Source of the DNA: Porphyrobacter sp.
GTDB taxonomy: Bacteria > Pseudomonadota > Alphaproteobacteria > Sphingomonadales > Sphingomonadaceae
Length of the DNA: 64,000 nt
Direction of reading: 5' to 3'
Assembly: GCA_027533455.1 (NCBI GenBank)
Contig: JAPZUC010000003.1
Coordinates: 103,208-167,207 of the forward strand
Position numbers and translations under genes: made by a program
Shown here: positions 17,923-26,720 of the stretch, piece by piece
Layout of the letters: every line of letters begins with the position of its first letter
Position numbering within the stretch: the stretch's first letter is position 1
The notes under the pieces: model-generated
The model's input: the letters and a program-made list of their open reading frames with translations, nothing else
Database searches by the model: none
What the model was told of the DNA's origin: nothing

Positions 17923-18083
17923 TAGAGGATTATTATTCACATTTATTATATTATCGAAGTAAACATCTATTACAGATCATTCTGTAAAATATTTCCGAAT
18001 ATGATAAATATTGATCATCGAATATATTCAACATTGATTTTTGCCAGACTCCGCTGGCCCGACTTTTCAACAAGGGCCAACCC
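17923..18083. promoter_or_regulatory. AT-rich intergenic island
   Basis: This 161-bp gap is rich in A and T (runs such as TATTATATTATCG and AAATATTGATC), in sharp contrast with the GC-rich surroundings. It probably holds the promoter of the downstream lipoprotein gene. It may also bind nucleoid proteins that favour AT DNA. No clear terminator hairpin was seen. Confidence 0.4.
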
Positions 18084-18476
18084 ATGAAAAACATATCTCT
18101 CATCGCAATTGCCGCGGTCACGTCGCTGGTAGTTTCCGGCTGTTCGTCCACCAACCCCATGACCACCGGCGACCGCATATCGCAGCGCGGCGGTGTCATT
18201 TCCGACTTCGGCGACAGCTGGTCACAAGGCGAGAATGATGTCGAACAGGGCCGCAAGTCAGTTGCCAAAAGCGCCAAACGGCTTGCCGATGGCGAGAAGG
18301 ACCTCGAACGGGCCCGCCAAAAGGTCGCCGAGGCAGAGGCGCAGATCAGCGCCGCCCGGTCGGCGCGGATCAGCGGTGAGCAGCAGATCGAGAGCGGGCG
18401 GACAGCAATGGAACGCGCTGAAGCCGCCTACTCGGCGACGAAAGCCGGCCCGTCGGCCCTTCCCACCGCGAACTAG
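18084..18476 (+). CDS. small coiled-coil lipoprotein, function unknown
   Basis: A 130-residue protein with a lipoprotein signal: positively charged start, hydrophobic run and lipobox 'VVSGC' with Cys20. The mature part has a long, charged, Ala-rich helix (about residues 48-115, 'KRLADGEKDLERARQKVAEA') likely to form a coiled coil, resembling Lpp-like or YgdI-type spacers only in style. It is a probable inner- or outer-membrane lipoprotein. No named family was recognised. It stands alone behind an AT-rich promoter region. Confidence 0.75.
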   Translation: MKNISLIAIAAVTSLVVSGCSSTNPMTTGDRISQRGGVISDFGDSWSQGENDVEQGRKSVAKSAKRLADGEKDLERARQKVAEAEAQISAARSARISGEQQIESGRTAMERAEAAYSATKAGPSALPTAN

Positions 18477-18555
18477 GCCGCACTTGCGGTTTACGTGGCG
18501 CGGCAGTAACCATGCTCTTCCTGAAGCCTTCGCCGTGCGATAAGGGCTGCCAAGC

Positions 18556-18996
18556 ATGACCGACCTCGTCTACGTCCTCAATGGCCCCAACCTCAATCTC
18601 CTCGGCACGCGCGAGCCGGAGATTTATGGCACCACCACGCTCGACGATATCGCCGGGATGCTGGAAGACCGCGCCCGCGAACTGGGCCTCGAAATCGAGA
18701 TGCGCCAGACCAATCACGAAGGCATGCTGGTCGACTGGCTGCATGAAGCGCAGGCGGAAGGCGGGCGCGCCGTGCTACTCAATGCGGCGGCCTATACCCA
18801 CACTTCCGTGGCGCTGCTCGATGCAATCAAGGCGATCCGCACGCCGGTGATCGAGGTGCACCTGTCCGACCCCAAGACCCGCGAAACGTTCCGCCATCTG
18901 TCGTACGTGGGCATGGCTGCGGCCATGACGGTCGAGGGCCACGGCGCCGATTCCTACCGCATTGCGCTCGAAGCCGTAGCGTCGGGGAAGGTGTAA
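18556..18996 (+). CDS. aroQ: type II 3-dehydroquinate dehydratase
   Basis: A 146-residue enzyme catalysing the third step of the shikimate pathway, 3-dehydroquinate to 3-dehydroshikimate. The signature 'LNGPNLNLLGTREPEIYG' includes the catalytic Tyr24; His102 in 'VIEVHLSDP' is the partner base; 'LNAAAYTHTSVAL' binds substrate. Length is normal for the dodecameric type II enzymes. It lies 119 bp upstream of accB, an order common in Alphaproteobacteria. Confidence 0.98.
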   Translation: MTDLVYVLNGPNLNLLGTREPEIYGTTTLDDIAGMLEDRARELGLEIEMRQTNHEGMLVDWLHEAQAEGGRAVLLNAAAYTHTSVALLDAIKAIRTPVIEVHLSDPKTRETFRHLSYVGMAAAMTVEGHGADSYRIALEAVASGKV

Positions 18997-19115
18997 TTCG
19001 TCACCGAACTTTCACATTTTGCACCCTTGCCACTTGCCAGCCGCAATTCGCGGCAATAGTCCCCGCGGCACAAAAGGCGCAGCATCGCGCGCTCAGGTTT
19101 TCATAAGGGGCATAC

Positions 19116-19628
19116 ATGGCAAACGACGCTGGCCAAGGCAGCAAGGCGAACGGGCGCAAGTCGGGCATGAATATCGACACCGCACTGGTGCGCGAGCTGG
19201 CCGAACTGCTTAACGAAACCGGCCTGACCGAGATCGAGGTCGAGGACGACGACCGCAAGATCCGCGTGTCGCGTGCGAGCATGGCTGCCGCCGCACCGGT
19301 CTATGCCGCTGCCCCAGCTCCGGCTGCTGCGCCCGCACCCGCGGCGGCTGCGCCTGCTCCGGCAGAGCCAGCGGCCCCGGCCGGGCCAGACCTCAAGAAC
19401 GCTGTGAAGTCCCCGATGGTCGGCACCGGCTACCTCACGCCCGAACCGGGCGCTGCGCCGTTCATCACGGTCGGCCAGGCGGTCCAGGAAGGCGACACCC
19501 TGCTGATCGTCGAAGCGATGAAGGTCATGAACCCGATCACCGCGCCGCGCGCCGGCACGATCACCGCGATCCTGATCGAAACCGCCCAGCCGGTCGAATT
19601 CGACCAGCCGCTGGTGGTGATCTCGTAA
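19116..19628 (+). CDS. accB: acetyl-CoA carboxylase biotin carboxyl carrier protein
   Basis: A 170-residue AccB. The N-terminal helical part (about 18-55) is followed by an Ala/Pro-rich flexible linker (about 56-90) and a C-terminal biotinyl domain with the 'EAMKVMN' site, Lys136 being the biotinylation residue. It carries carboxybiotin between biotin carboxylase and carboxyltransferase in fatty acid synthesis. A second Met at residue 18 ('[11 protein letters not shown]') is the more usual family start, but AAGGGG lies before ATG 19116. accC follows after 4 bp. Confidence 0.97.
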   Translation: MANDAGQGSKANGRKSGMNIDTALVRELAELLNETGLTEIEVEDDDRKIRVSRASMAAAAPVYAAAPAPAAAPAPAAAAPAPAEPAAPAGPDLKNAVKSPMVGTGYLTPEPGAAPFITVGQAVQEGDTLLIVEAMKVMNPITAPRAGTITAILIETAQPVEFDQPLVVIS

Positions 19629-19632
19629 GAAC

Positions 19633-20982
19633 ATGGGCATTAAACGCATCCTGATCGCCAATCGCGGCGAGATCGCCTTGCGCATCCACCGCGCAGCGCA
19701 CGAAATGGGGATCGAGACGGTCGCGGTGCATTCCACCGCCGATGCCGACGCGATGCACGTGCGGCTTGCCGACCATGCCGTGTGCATCGGCCCGCCGCCT
19801 GCCACGGACAGCTATCTCAACGTGGCCAACATCATCTCGGCCGCCGAGATTGCACAGTGCGATGCGATCCACCCCGGCTACGGCTTCCTGTCGGAGAACG
19901 CCAAATTCGCCGATATTGTCGAAGCCCACGACATCATCTGGATCGGCCCCAAGCCGGAACATATCCGCACGATGGGCGACAAGATCGAGGCAAAGCGCAC
20001 CGCAGGCGCGCTCGGTCTCCCGCTCGTCCCCGGCTCGGATGGCGCTGTCTCCGACATCACCGAAGCCAAGGCGATTGCGGAAGCCGCTGGCTATCCGGTG
20101 ATCATCAAAGCCGCTTCGGGCGGCGGTGGGCGCGGCATGAAAGTGTGCAATGGCCCCGACCAGCTCGAAACGCTGATCCAGCAGGCCGGCTCCGAGGCGA
20201 AAGCCGCCTTCGGTGATGCGACAGTCTATATCGAGAAGTATCTGGGCAACCCGCGCCATATCGAATTCCAGGTGTTCGGCGACGGCAATGGCAATGCGAT
20301 CCATCTGGGCGAGCGTGATTGCTCGCTCCAGCGCCGCCACCAGAAGGTGCTGGAAGAAGCCCCCTCGCCCGTCATCTCGGTGGAGGAACGGATGCGCATG
20401 GGCGAGGTCTGCGCCAAGGCCATGCGCGACATGGGCTATCGCGGGGCTGGTACGATCGAATTCCTGTGGGAAAACGGCGAGTTCTACTTCATCGAGATGA
20501 ACACCCGCCTGCAGGTCGAACACCCGGTGACCGAAGCGATCACCGGCGTCGATCTGGTGCGCGAACAGATACGCATCGCCGAAGGGCGTCCGCTGTCTGT
20601 GGCGCAGGAGGATATCGAGTTCCACGGCCATGCGATCGAATGCCGGATCAACGCCGAAGACCCGTTCAACTTCGCGCCCTCGCCCGGCCTTGTGACCTAT
20701 TTCCATGCTGCAGGCGGTATGCATGTGCGCGTGGATTCAGGCCTTTACGCCGGATACAAGATCCCGCCTTATTACGACAGCATGATCGCCAAGCTGATCG
20801 TCTACGGGCGCACCCGCGAAGGCTGCATCATGCGGCTTCGGCGGGCGCTGGAGGAAATGGTGGTCGAGGGCGTGAAGACCAACATCCCGCTGCATCAGGA
20901 ACTGCTGCGACAGGATGACGTCCTCAACGGCGACTATTCAATCAAGTGGCTGGAACAGTGGCTGGAGGAGCGGGAGGCCTGA
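19633..20982 (+). CDS. accC: acetyl-CoA carboxylase biotin carboxylase subunit
   Basis: A 449-residue ATP-grasp enzyme. The N-domain starts '[15 protein letters not shown]'; '[14 protein letters not shown]' and the ATP loop '[14 protein letters not shown]' follow; '[16 protein letters not shown]' contains the catalytic metal-binding Glu and Arg. It carboxylates biotin on AccB using bicarbonate and ATP. It is co-transcribed with accB. Length and motifs are standard. Confidence 0.99.
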   Translation: MGIKRILIANRGEIALRIHRAAHEMGIETVAVHSTADADAMHVRLADHAVCIGPPPATDSYLNVANIISAAEIAQCDAIHPGYGFLSENAKFADIVEAHDIIWIGPKPEHIRTMGDKIEAKRTAGALGLPLVPGSDGAVSDITEAKAIAEAAGYPVIIKAASGGGGRGMKVCNGPDQLETLIQQAGSEAKAAFGDATVYIEKYLGNPRHIEFQVFGDGNGNAIHLGERDCSLQRRHQKVLEEAPSPVISVEERMRMGEVCAKAMRDMGYRGAGTIEFLWENGEFYFIEMNTRLQVEHPVTEAITGVDLVREQIRIAEGRPLSVAQEDIEFHGHAIECRINAEDPFNFAPSPGLVTYFHAAGGMHVRVDSGLYAGYKIPPYYDSMIAKLIVYGRTREGCIMRLRRALEEMVVEGVKTNIPLHQELLRQDDVLNGDYSIKWLEQWLEEREA

Positions 20983-21037
20983 TCCCGCAATGCCTGGCGG
21001 TGCCGCAATGCTGCACCGCAACACAAATCGACACCGT

Positions 21038-21072
21038 GAACGGGCGGAGGGGCTGGACCCTTCCGCCCGTTC
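21038..21072 (+). terminator. strong hairpin after accC
   Basis: A 15-bp stem (GAACGGGCGGAGGGG with CCCTTCCGCCCGTTC, one G-U pair) closes a 5-nt loop CTGGA, 55 bp after the accC stop. There is no clear T-tract after it, so it may be an RNA-stabilising or Rho-assisted end of the accBC transcript and not a classical intrinsic terminator. Confidence 0.5.
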
Positions 21073-21209
21073 GCTTATGACAGCGATCTCCTCCCCTTCG
21101 AGAAGACGAGTTTTGGTTTGCAGCGGCGTGTTTTGACGCGCTTTTCTTGTCTCGCCCCGCTAACAGGGCTGTGGGATTTGCGCTGCACGCTTGTGCGAAG
21201 GAGTGATGG

Positions 21210-22520
21210 ATGAGCCGCAAGACCCAGATTGTCGTCGTCGGCGGAGGTGCGGGCGGGCTCGAGCTGGTCCGCAGGCTCGGCGCGAAATATGGCCGCAAGA
21301 AGCACGACATCATCCTTGTCGACAAGAACCTCTCGCACATCTGGAAGCCGCTGCTGCACGAGGTCGCGGCCGGCTCGCTCGACGCCAATCTCGACGAGGT
21401 CGGCTATCGCGGGCATTGTTACCGCTGGGGCTACCGGTTCTTCCAAGGCAGCCTCGAGGGCATTGATCGCGCGGCCAAGACAATACGCCTCGCCCCGGTC
21501 AAGGACGAGGACGGCAGCGAGCTGATCGCGGGCCATACCATCCGCTATGATATCCTCGCGCTGGCGATGGGTTCGGTGTCCAACGACTTCGGCGTGCCGG
21601 GGGTGAAGGAGCATTGCCTCTATCTCGACAGCCGCGAACAGGCCGACCGGTTCCGCACGCGCCTGCTCAGCCACTGCCTGCGGGTCAGCCGGGCGATGAT
21701 GAATGATCCGGGCGCGGACGAACAGGTGCGCATCGCCATCGTCGGCGGCGGCGCGACCGGCGTGGAGCTGGCAGCCGAGCTTTACAACGCTGCAGGCGCG
21801 CTGCGGCATTACGGACTGGAAGTTTTCGACGAGAGCCGGATGCATGTCACCCTGCTCGAAGCAGGGACGCGCATCCTCCCCGCCCTCCCCGACAAGCTCG
21901 CCGCCGCCGCCAAGCACGAACTGGAAGTGCTCGGTGTGGCTGTGCGCCCGGACGTGCAGGTGGTCGAGGCGCGCCCGCGCCAGCTCATTACCAAAACCGG
22001 TGAGGTGATCGAAGCCGATCTGATAGTCTGGGCGGCGGGCGTGAAGGGTGCGGATTTCCTGTCCGGCCTGGGCCTCGAGACCAACGGCCGCAACCAGATC
22101 CTCGTTACCGATACGCTCCAGACGACGGTCGATCCCAATATCTACGCGCTTGGCGACTGCGCTAGCTACACCGCGCCGGGTGAGGACCGCCCCGTCCCGC
22201 CGCGCGCGCAGGCAGCACACCAGATGGCCGAGACGGTGTTCGCCAATATTGTCCGGATGCAGCAGGGCCGCGCGCTCACGCACTTCGTCTACCGGGACAA
22301 GGGCTCGCTGGTGTCGCTATCGCGCTTCTCGACCGTGGGTAGCCTGATGGGCAATTTGGTTGGTGGCAGCATGGCGATCGAAGGGCGGCTGGCGCGGTTG
22401 ATCTATACCTCGCTCTATCAGCTTCACCTGATCGGCATTCACGGCTGGATCAAGGCGACCTTCCTGATGCTGGTTGGCCGCGTGAACCGCATTGTGCGGC
22501 CGCGGCTCAAGCTGCACTAA
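21210..22520 (+). CDS. ndh: type II NADH dehydrogenase
   Basis: A 436-residue single-subunit flavoprotein passing electrons from NADH to quinone without proton pumping. The FAD site is 'VVVGGGAGGLELVRRL' at the N-terminus; the NAD site is 'IAIVGGGATGVELAAEL' near residue 175; 'IYALGDCASY' is the second FAD motif. The C-terminal region (about 365-436, 'YTSLYQLHLIGIHGWIKA') is the amphipathic membrane-binding helix region of NDH-2. AAGGAG lies close upstream of the ATG. The 3' end overlaps a convergent membrane protein gene by 4 bp. Confidence 0.95.
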   Translation: MSRKTQIVVVGGGAGGLELVRRLGAKYGRKKHDIILVDKNLSHIWKPLLHEVAAGSLDANLDEVGYRGHCYRWGYRFFQGSLEGIDRAAKTIRLAPVKDEDGSELIAGHTIRYDILALAMGSVSNDFGVPGVKEHCLYLDSREQADRFRTRLLSHCLRVSRAMMNDPGADEQVRIAIVGGGATGVELAAELYNAAGALRHYGLEVFDESRMHVTLLEAGTRILPALPDKLAAAAKHELEVLGVAVRPDVQVVEARPRQLITKTGEVIEADLIVWAAGVKGADFLSGLGLETNGRNQILVTDTLQTTVDPNIYALGDCASYTAPGEDRPVPPRAQAAHQMAETVFANIVRMQQGRALTHFVYRDKGSLVSLSRFSTVGSLMGNLVGGSMAIEGRLARLIYTSLYQLHLIGIHGWIKATFLMLVGRVNRIVRPRLKLH

Positions 22521-22873
22521 CGGATTTCCGGTTTTCCGGTCCGCATCCAGCGGCGCTGTCTGATCACGTTGATCGGATGGCCGATGCTAATGATCCCAAG
22601 CACCAGAGCGAACATCACGGCCACCTCCGTGTCCGACCGGGGACCGGGCGCAATGTCCTGCGACATTGCTACACCGAACATCAACACCGCGATGGCGCCA
22701 ATGAAGCACGGCACATAGTAAAGGGCGACGCGGCGGGAATGCATTGAAGTCCCGCGCATGAACACCGGCAAACGCTTCCACTTTCTGGGGAGAGCCAAAT
22801 CAAGATACCACGCGTGGCCGAAAATCGGTGCGAGAAGCATCATCGCCAAACCAAGAAACATCAGCGAGGCCAT
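22517..22873 (-). CDS. small membrane protein, function unknown
   Basis: A 118-residue protein with probably three membrane helices (about residues 3-22, 50-70 and 85-103) separated by basic loops ('LPRKWKRLP', 'RQRRWMRTG'). No family was recognised. It follows the Lrp-type regulator gene on the same strand after a 33-bp gap and could share its transcript. Codon use is like its neighbours. Confidence 0.6.
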   Translation of the reverse strand: MASLMFLGLAMMLLAPIFGHAWYLDLALPRKWKRLPVFMRGTSMHSRRVALYYVPCFIGAIAVLMFGVAMSQDIAPGPRSDTEVAVMFALVLGIISIGHPINVIRQRRWMRTGKPEIR

Positions 22874-22906
22874 GGCGGCGGACCGATTTGAAGCTCCCAG
22901 TCCCGC

Positions 22907-23368
22907 TTACAACGGAACGCCGGGCTCCTGCTTGGCGGTGCGGATGGTCAGCGAGGTCTTGACGCTTTCGACATTGGGCGCTGGCGTCAGCTTGCCGGTC
23001 AGGAATTCCTGGAAGCTCTGAAGATCCTTGCTCACGATCTTGAGAATGAAATCGATCTCGCCGTTGAGCATATGACACTCGCGCACTTCGGGTAGCGCGC
23101 GCATATGGTCCTCGAATTCGCGCAGGCTGTTCTCGGCCTGGCTCTTCAGGCTGACCATCGCGAAAACAGTGATGGCGAAGCCTAGCTTGGACGGGTCGAG
23201 ATCGGCGTGATAACCGCGGATCACCCCGTCTTCCTCAAGCCCGCGCACGCGGCGCAGGCACGGCGGCGCCGTCAGCCCGACGCGCTGGGCGAGTTCGACA
23301 TTGGTGACGCGGCCTTCCGCCTGAAGTTCCGCCAGCAGACGGCGGTCGATATCGTCCAGATTGGCCAC
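22907..23368 (-). CDS. Lrp/AsnC-family transcriptional regulator
   Basis: A 153-residue feast/famine regulator. The N-terminal helix-turn-helix reads 'LDDIDRRLLAELQAEGRVTN' then 'ELAQRVGLTAPPCLRRVRGL'; the C-terminal ligand-binding RAM domain (about 65-150) contains 'PEVRECHMLNGEIDFILKIV'. It should bind DNA as an octamer or dimer and respond to an amino acid. GTG 23368 is preferred since GGGGAG lies 10 nt upstream and the family begins 'M-LDxxDR'; a TTG nine bases earlier is the longer option. It is divergent from the histidine kinase gene over a 271-bp gap. Confidence 0.92.
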   Translation of the reverse strand: MANLDDIDRRLLAELQAEGRVTNVELAQRVGLTAPPCLRRVRGLEEDGVIRGYHADLDPSKLGFAITVFAMVSLKSQAENSLREFEDHMRALPEVRECHMLNGEIDFILKIVSKDLQSFQEFLTGKLTPAPNVESVKTSLTIRTAKQEPGVPL

Positions 23369-23639
23369 GTATCCCAAGCTCCCCTACACACGCAGCCACC
23401 CTTGCGGACGGCGCTGGTGCAACATGATCCCAACGAAACAAGAAGCGCGCCGAGCGGCCCGGCACGCTAATATTATTATGTCTGGCAGCAATTGTCCCGC
23501 TTTGCAACGCGCCTTTCGCGTCAGACTGTGACAATTCCCCTATCCTGATAAGACGGAAACACCGGGGCAGGCTATTGTGCCCGCGCGCCGGTAGCAGCCA
23601 ACCGCGATTCGCGCCGCGGCTGCGCATGAGGAGACCTGA

Positions 23640-25400
23640 GTGTTTTTCGATGATCGCCTTGCCACAGTGCTGCGCCAGCGCGCCACCGGCGAGGCGAGCC
23701 AGCGCACGCAGTACCGGCAATTGCTTGATCTTCTTGGCCGCGAACGCGTGCAAAACCCGGACGATGACCTCAGCTTGCTGGCCGCCGCGTGGCTGCGGCT
23801 CGAAGCGCTTGACGAGTCAATCCCGGCCGCCGTTCGCGCGCGCATGATCCGCGAGCCGGGCTGGCGTTTCCGCAACCCCGATCTGGCGATACACTTTGCT
23901 GATCAGGAACCCGATGTCGCGGTCGCCGCCCTCGGCCGCGCCGACCTGTCGATCAATAACTGGAGCATGCTGATCCCGCGCCTGCCGGTGCGCGCGCGGG
24001 GATTTCTGCGGCTGCGGCGCGATCTGCCCGTCGATATCGAGGCGCTGCTGGCGCGGCTGGGCGTACATGATCGCGGTCTGCCTGCTCCGGCGGCCGACCC
24101 GGCCCGTGCGCCCGTTGCCGAAGAGCCCCCCCCCATGCCCACCACGCCACTGCGCGCCGTGCCGCTTCGCCCCGTCCCCGCCGCGGATCCGCCTTCGACA
24201 CCGGCCCAGAACCGCGACGATACCGGCCGCACCGAAATCTCCGCGCTGGTCGAACGCATCGCCCAGTTCCGCCGCACCCGCCCCGATAGTGTACAGGAGC
24301 TTGAGCATTCGCCGCGCCTGCCGCTTGGCGAAATGCCCGAACGGGCCGAACGCAACGTCACCAGCTTCGGCTTTGCCGCCGATACCAGCGGCCGGATTGC
24401 CTGGGCGTTGGCCGAGGTTGCGCCGATGGTGATCGGCGTGCGGCTGTTTGCGGCTCATGCCGGCGGCGCAGAAGATGCCGAAGGCGCAGCCCTTTCACGC
24501 GCCTTTGCGCGGCGCCAGCCGATTACGCGCGCCGAGATCACCCTTGCCGGTGCGCCCGCGATAACCGGGGACTGGATCGTCGATGCCGAACCGCGCTTCA
24601 GCGAGGACGGCCATTTCACCGGCTATTTCGGTCGCTTCCGCCGCGCCTGCGATGGTAGCTCGGCCACCGATCCGCACGGACCGGAAGCACGCGAGGCCGA
24701 TCGTATCCGGCAGCTGCTCCACGAATTGCGCACGCCGGTCACTGCGGTGCAAGGCTATGCGGAGGTGATCCAGCAGCAGCTCTTTGGCCCCGCCCCGCAT
24801 GAATACCGTGCGCTCGCCGCCGCGATCGCGGCCGATGCTGCGCGTATTCTTGCCGGGTTCGAGGAGCTCGACCGGCTGGCACGGCTGGAAACCGGAGCAA
24901 TTCAGGTTGATCCCGGCGAAACCGATCTGGCCGCGCTGCTGCGCCGTACCTCCGCTCAGCTCGATGCGGCGCTCGCTTCCAAGGATGCAGGCTTCTCGCT
25001 GGAACTTGCGGCAAATGCCGAGCTGCTGGTCGGTCTCGATCCCGAGGATGCAGAGGCGCTGGTGTGGCGTTTGCTCGCAAGCCTTGCCGCTGTTGTCTCG
25101 CCGGGCGAACGGATCGCGCTGCGGGTCGATCCGCTGATCGGCCGCAGCGGCGCGCTCGCACGGCTGCGCTGCGAGCTTCCCGCCCGCCTCGCAGGCGAAA
25201 GCAACCTCTTTGCCGCCACCACTCGCGCCACCGAAAGCACAATCAGCCCCGGACTGTTCGGCACCGGCTTCTCCCTGCGCCTCGCCCGCGCCGAGGCACG
25301 TGCCGCCGGTGGCGGATTGCAACGCGAAGACGGCTCCCTGCTATTGACGCTGCCACTGCTTAGCGGGAATACCTCGACCCGGGGCGCGGTCGAAGCCTGA
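23640..25400 (+). CDS. soluble sensor histidine kinase with a degenerate ATPase domain
   Basis: A 586-residue protein without membrane segments. The N-terminal ~160 residues are helical and unassigned; a Pro-rich linker (about 160-200) follows; residues about 210-340 resemble a PAS-like sensor. The HisKA box is clear: 'QLLHELRTPVTAVQGYAEVI' with His361. The catalytic domain is unusual: the N-box position reads 'ALVWRLLASLAAVV' with no conserved Asn, no DxGxG G1 box is visible, and only a G2-like 'GTGFSLRLARAEARAAGG' remains. It may act as a phosphatase, phosphotransfer protein or partner-dependent kinase. The GTG start follows GAGGAGA. It lies 20 bp before the deacetylase gene. Confidence 0.85.
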   Translation: MFFDDRLATVLRQRATGEASQRTQYRQLLDLLGRERVQNPDDDLSLLAAAWLRLEALDESIPAAVRARMIREPGWRFRNPDLAIHFADQEPDVAVAALGRADLSINNWSMLIPRLPVRARGFLRLRRDLPVDIEALLARLGVHDRGLPAPAADPARAPVAEEPPPMPTTPLRAVPLRPVPAADPPSTPAQNRDDTGRTEISALVERIAQFRRTRPDSVQELEHSPRLPLGEMPERAERNVTSFGFAADTSGRIAWALAEVAPMVIGVRLFAAHAGGAEDAEGAALSRAFARRQPITRAEITLAGAPAITGDWIVDAEPRFSEDGHFTGYFGRFRRACDGSSATDPHGPEAREADRIRQLLHELRTPVTAVQGYAEVIQQQLFGPAPHEYRALAAAIAADAARILAGFEELDRLARLETGAIQVDPGETDLAALLRRTSAQLDAALASKDAGFSLELAANAELLVGLDPEDAEALVWRLLASLAAVVSPGERIALRVDPLIGRSGALARLRCELPARLAGESNLFAATTRATESTISPGLFGTGFSLRLARAEARAAGGGLQREDGSLLLTLPLLSGNTSTRGAVEA

Positions 25401-25420
25401 CGCGAACAGCGGGGAACGGG

Positions 25421-26422
25421 ATGACGACAGGTTCGATGCTGGACGTGCCTCCGGCGGAACGCGGCGCGCATTTTGCACCTGCCTTTGGCCAGCGCGTTCT
25501 TCTGACCGTCGATACGGAGGAGGAATTCAACTGGCGCGCGCCGTTCCGGCGCGAAGGTCACGGGGTAAGCCACGTCGCCGCGATCCCGCGCTTCCAAGCA
25601 TTCTGCGAGCAGATCGGCGCGCATCCGGTATATATGGTCGACTGGCCGATCGTGCAGGACGCCGCGGCGGTCGAGATTATCGGCGATGCCCTGCGCCGGG
25701 GGACAGCCGATATCGGCGTGCAGCTTCACCCCTGGGTCAACCCGCCCTTCGACGAGGCGGTGAATGTCTTCAACTCCTACGCTGGCAACCTGCCACCCGC
25801 GCTTGAGGCGGCGAAATTCAAAGCCCTGCGCGAAGCGATCGAGAGCGCGTTTGGCACGCCGCCGCTGATCTACCGCGCGGGCCGCTATGGCTTGGGTCCA
25901 CATACAGCCGCCATGCTGAAAGACGCCGGCATCAGGATCGATACCTCCGTGCGCGCGCTGTTCGATTACAGCGCACAGGACGGTCCTGATTACAGCAACC
26001 ATCCCGTCACGCCCTATTGGGTGGACGAAGAGCGCAGCCTGCTCGAACTGCCGGTGACCAGCGCCTATTGGGGGCCGCTGCGCGAGATGGGTTCCACGAT
26101 CCAGCGGGTGCAGCGCCATACGCCGACCATCCTGCGGGGCTTCTCGCGGTTTCGCCTGCTCGAGAGGATCGCGCTAACCCCGGAAGGCGTATCCGTGGAA
26201 GAGGCGCTGCGCGGCATCGACCTGTCGCTTGATGCGGGCCTGCCGGTGCTGGTCTTGTCGTTCCACAGCCCCTCGCTTGCCCCCGGGCACACGCCCTACG
26301 TGCCCGACGAAGCTGCGGTCGAGGCGCTCTACGGCTGGCTCGAGGTGGTCTACCGCCACTTTGCTGGGCGCGGTGTGCGCAGCTGCACCACTGCCGAGAT
26401 CATCGCAGCAGCCGGCGGATAG
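25421..26422 (+). CDS. polysaccharide deacetylase family protein (WalW-like)
   Basis: A 333-residue protein with the carbohydrate esterase 4 fold. 'LLTVDTEEEFNW' carries the metal-site Asp of motif 1; 'DIGVQLHPWVNPPF' resembles motif 2; 'IYRAGRYGLGPHTAAML' motif 3; 'VLVLSFHSPSL' supplies the late His. No signal peptide is seen, unlike cell-wall deacetylases, so a cytoplasmic role in exopolysaccharide or lipid-linked sugar processing is likely. It is encoded 20 bp after the degenerate kinase, an arrangement suggesting a shared pathway. The substrate is unknown. Confidence 0.88.
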   Translation: MTTGSMLDVPPAERGAHFAPAFGQRVLLTVDTEEEFNWRAPFRREGHGVSHVAAIPRFQAFCEQIGAHPVYMVDWPIVQDAAAVEIIGDALRRGTADIGVQLHPWVNPPFDEAVNVFNSYAGNLPPALEAAKFKALREAIESAFGTPPLIYRAGRYGLGPHTAAMLKDAGIRIDTSVRALFDYSAQDGPDYSNHPVTPYWVDEERSLLELPVTSAYWGPLREMGSTIQRVQRHTPTILRGFSRFRLLERIALTPEGVSVEEALRGIDLSLDAGLPVLVLSFHSPSLAPGHTPYVPDEAAVEALYGWLEVVYRHFAGRGVRSCTTAEIIAAAGG

Positions 26423-26516
26423 CCCGCGAATTTTCCGCACCTGTCCCCGCTTGTCTCGCCGCCCACAGCAGAGTAGGGGCTCACCATCGCCCTGCCTTCC
26501 GGCGCCTTGCGCGCAA

Positions 26517-26589
26517 GGGCCTGTAGCTCAGCGGTTAGAGCTGGCCGCTCATAACGGCTAGGTCGCGGGTTCGAATCCTGCCGGGCCCA
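26517..26589 (+). tRNA. tRNA-Ile2 (CAT anticodon, lysidine type)
   Basis: A 73-nt cloverleaf: acceptor GGGCCTG/CGGGCCC, D stem GCTC/GAGC with an 8-nt loop AGCGGTTA, anticodon stem GGCCG/CGGCT with loop CTCATAA, T stem GCGGG/CCTGC. The anticodon is CAT, but the C4-G69 and C5-G68 pairs and the short D loop match tRNA-Ile2, whose C34 is changed to lysidine by TilS; elongator tRNA-Met has different pairs there. The 3' CCA is not encoded (sequence continues ACCG). Confidence 0.85.
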
Positions 26590-26614
26590 CCGGCAGGGCG
26601 AAGTGAAATAGCGT

Positions 26615-26691
<77 letters not shown>

Positions 26692-26720
26692 CTTTTCACA
26701 GACGGCTGCGAGAGCAATCG

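Noticed and set aside
23490..23536. AATTGTC/GACAATT inverted repeat between the Lrp gene and the kinase gene
   Set aside because: The arms are only 7 bp and 33 nt apart; no link to Lrp binding could be made from sequence alone.
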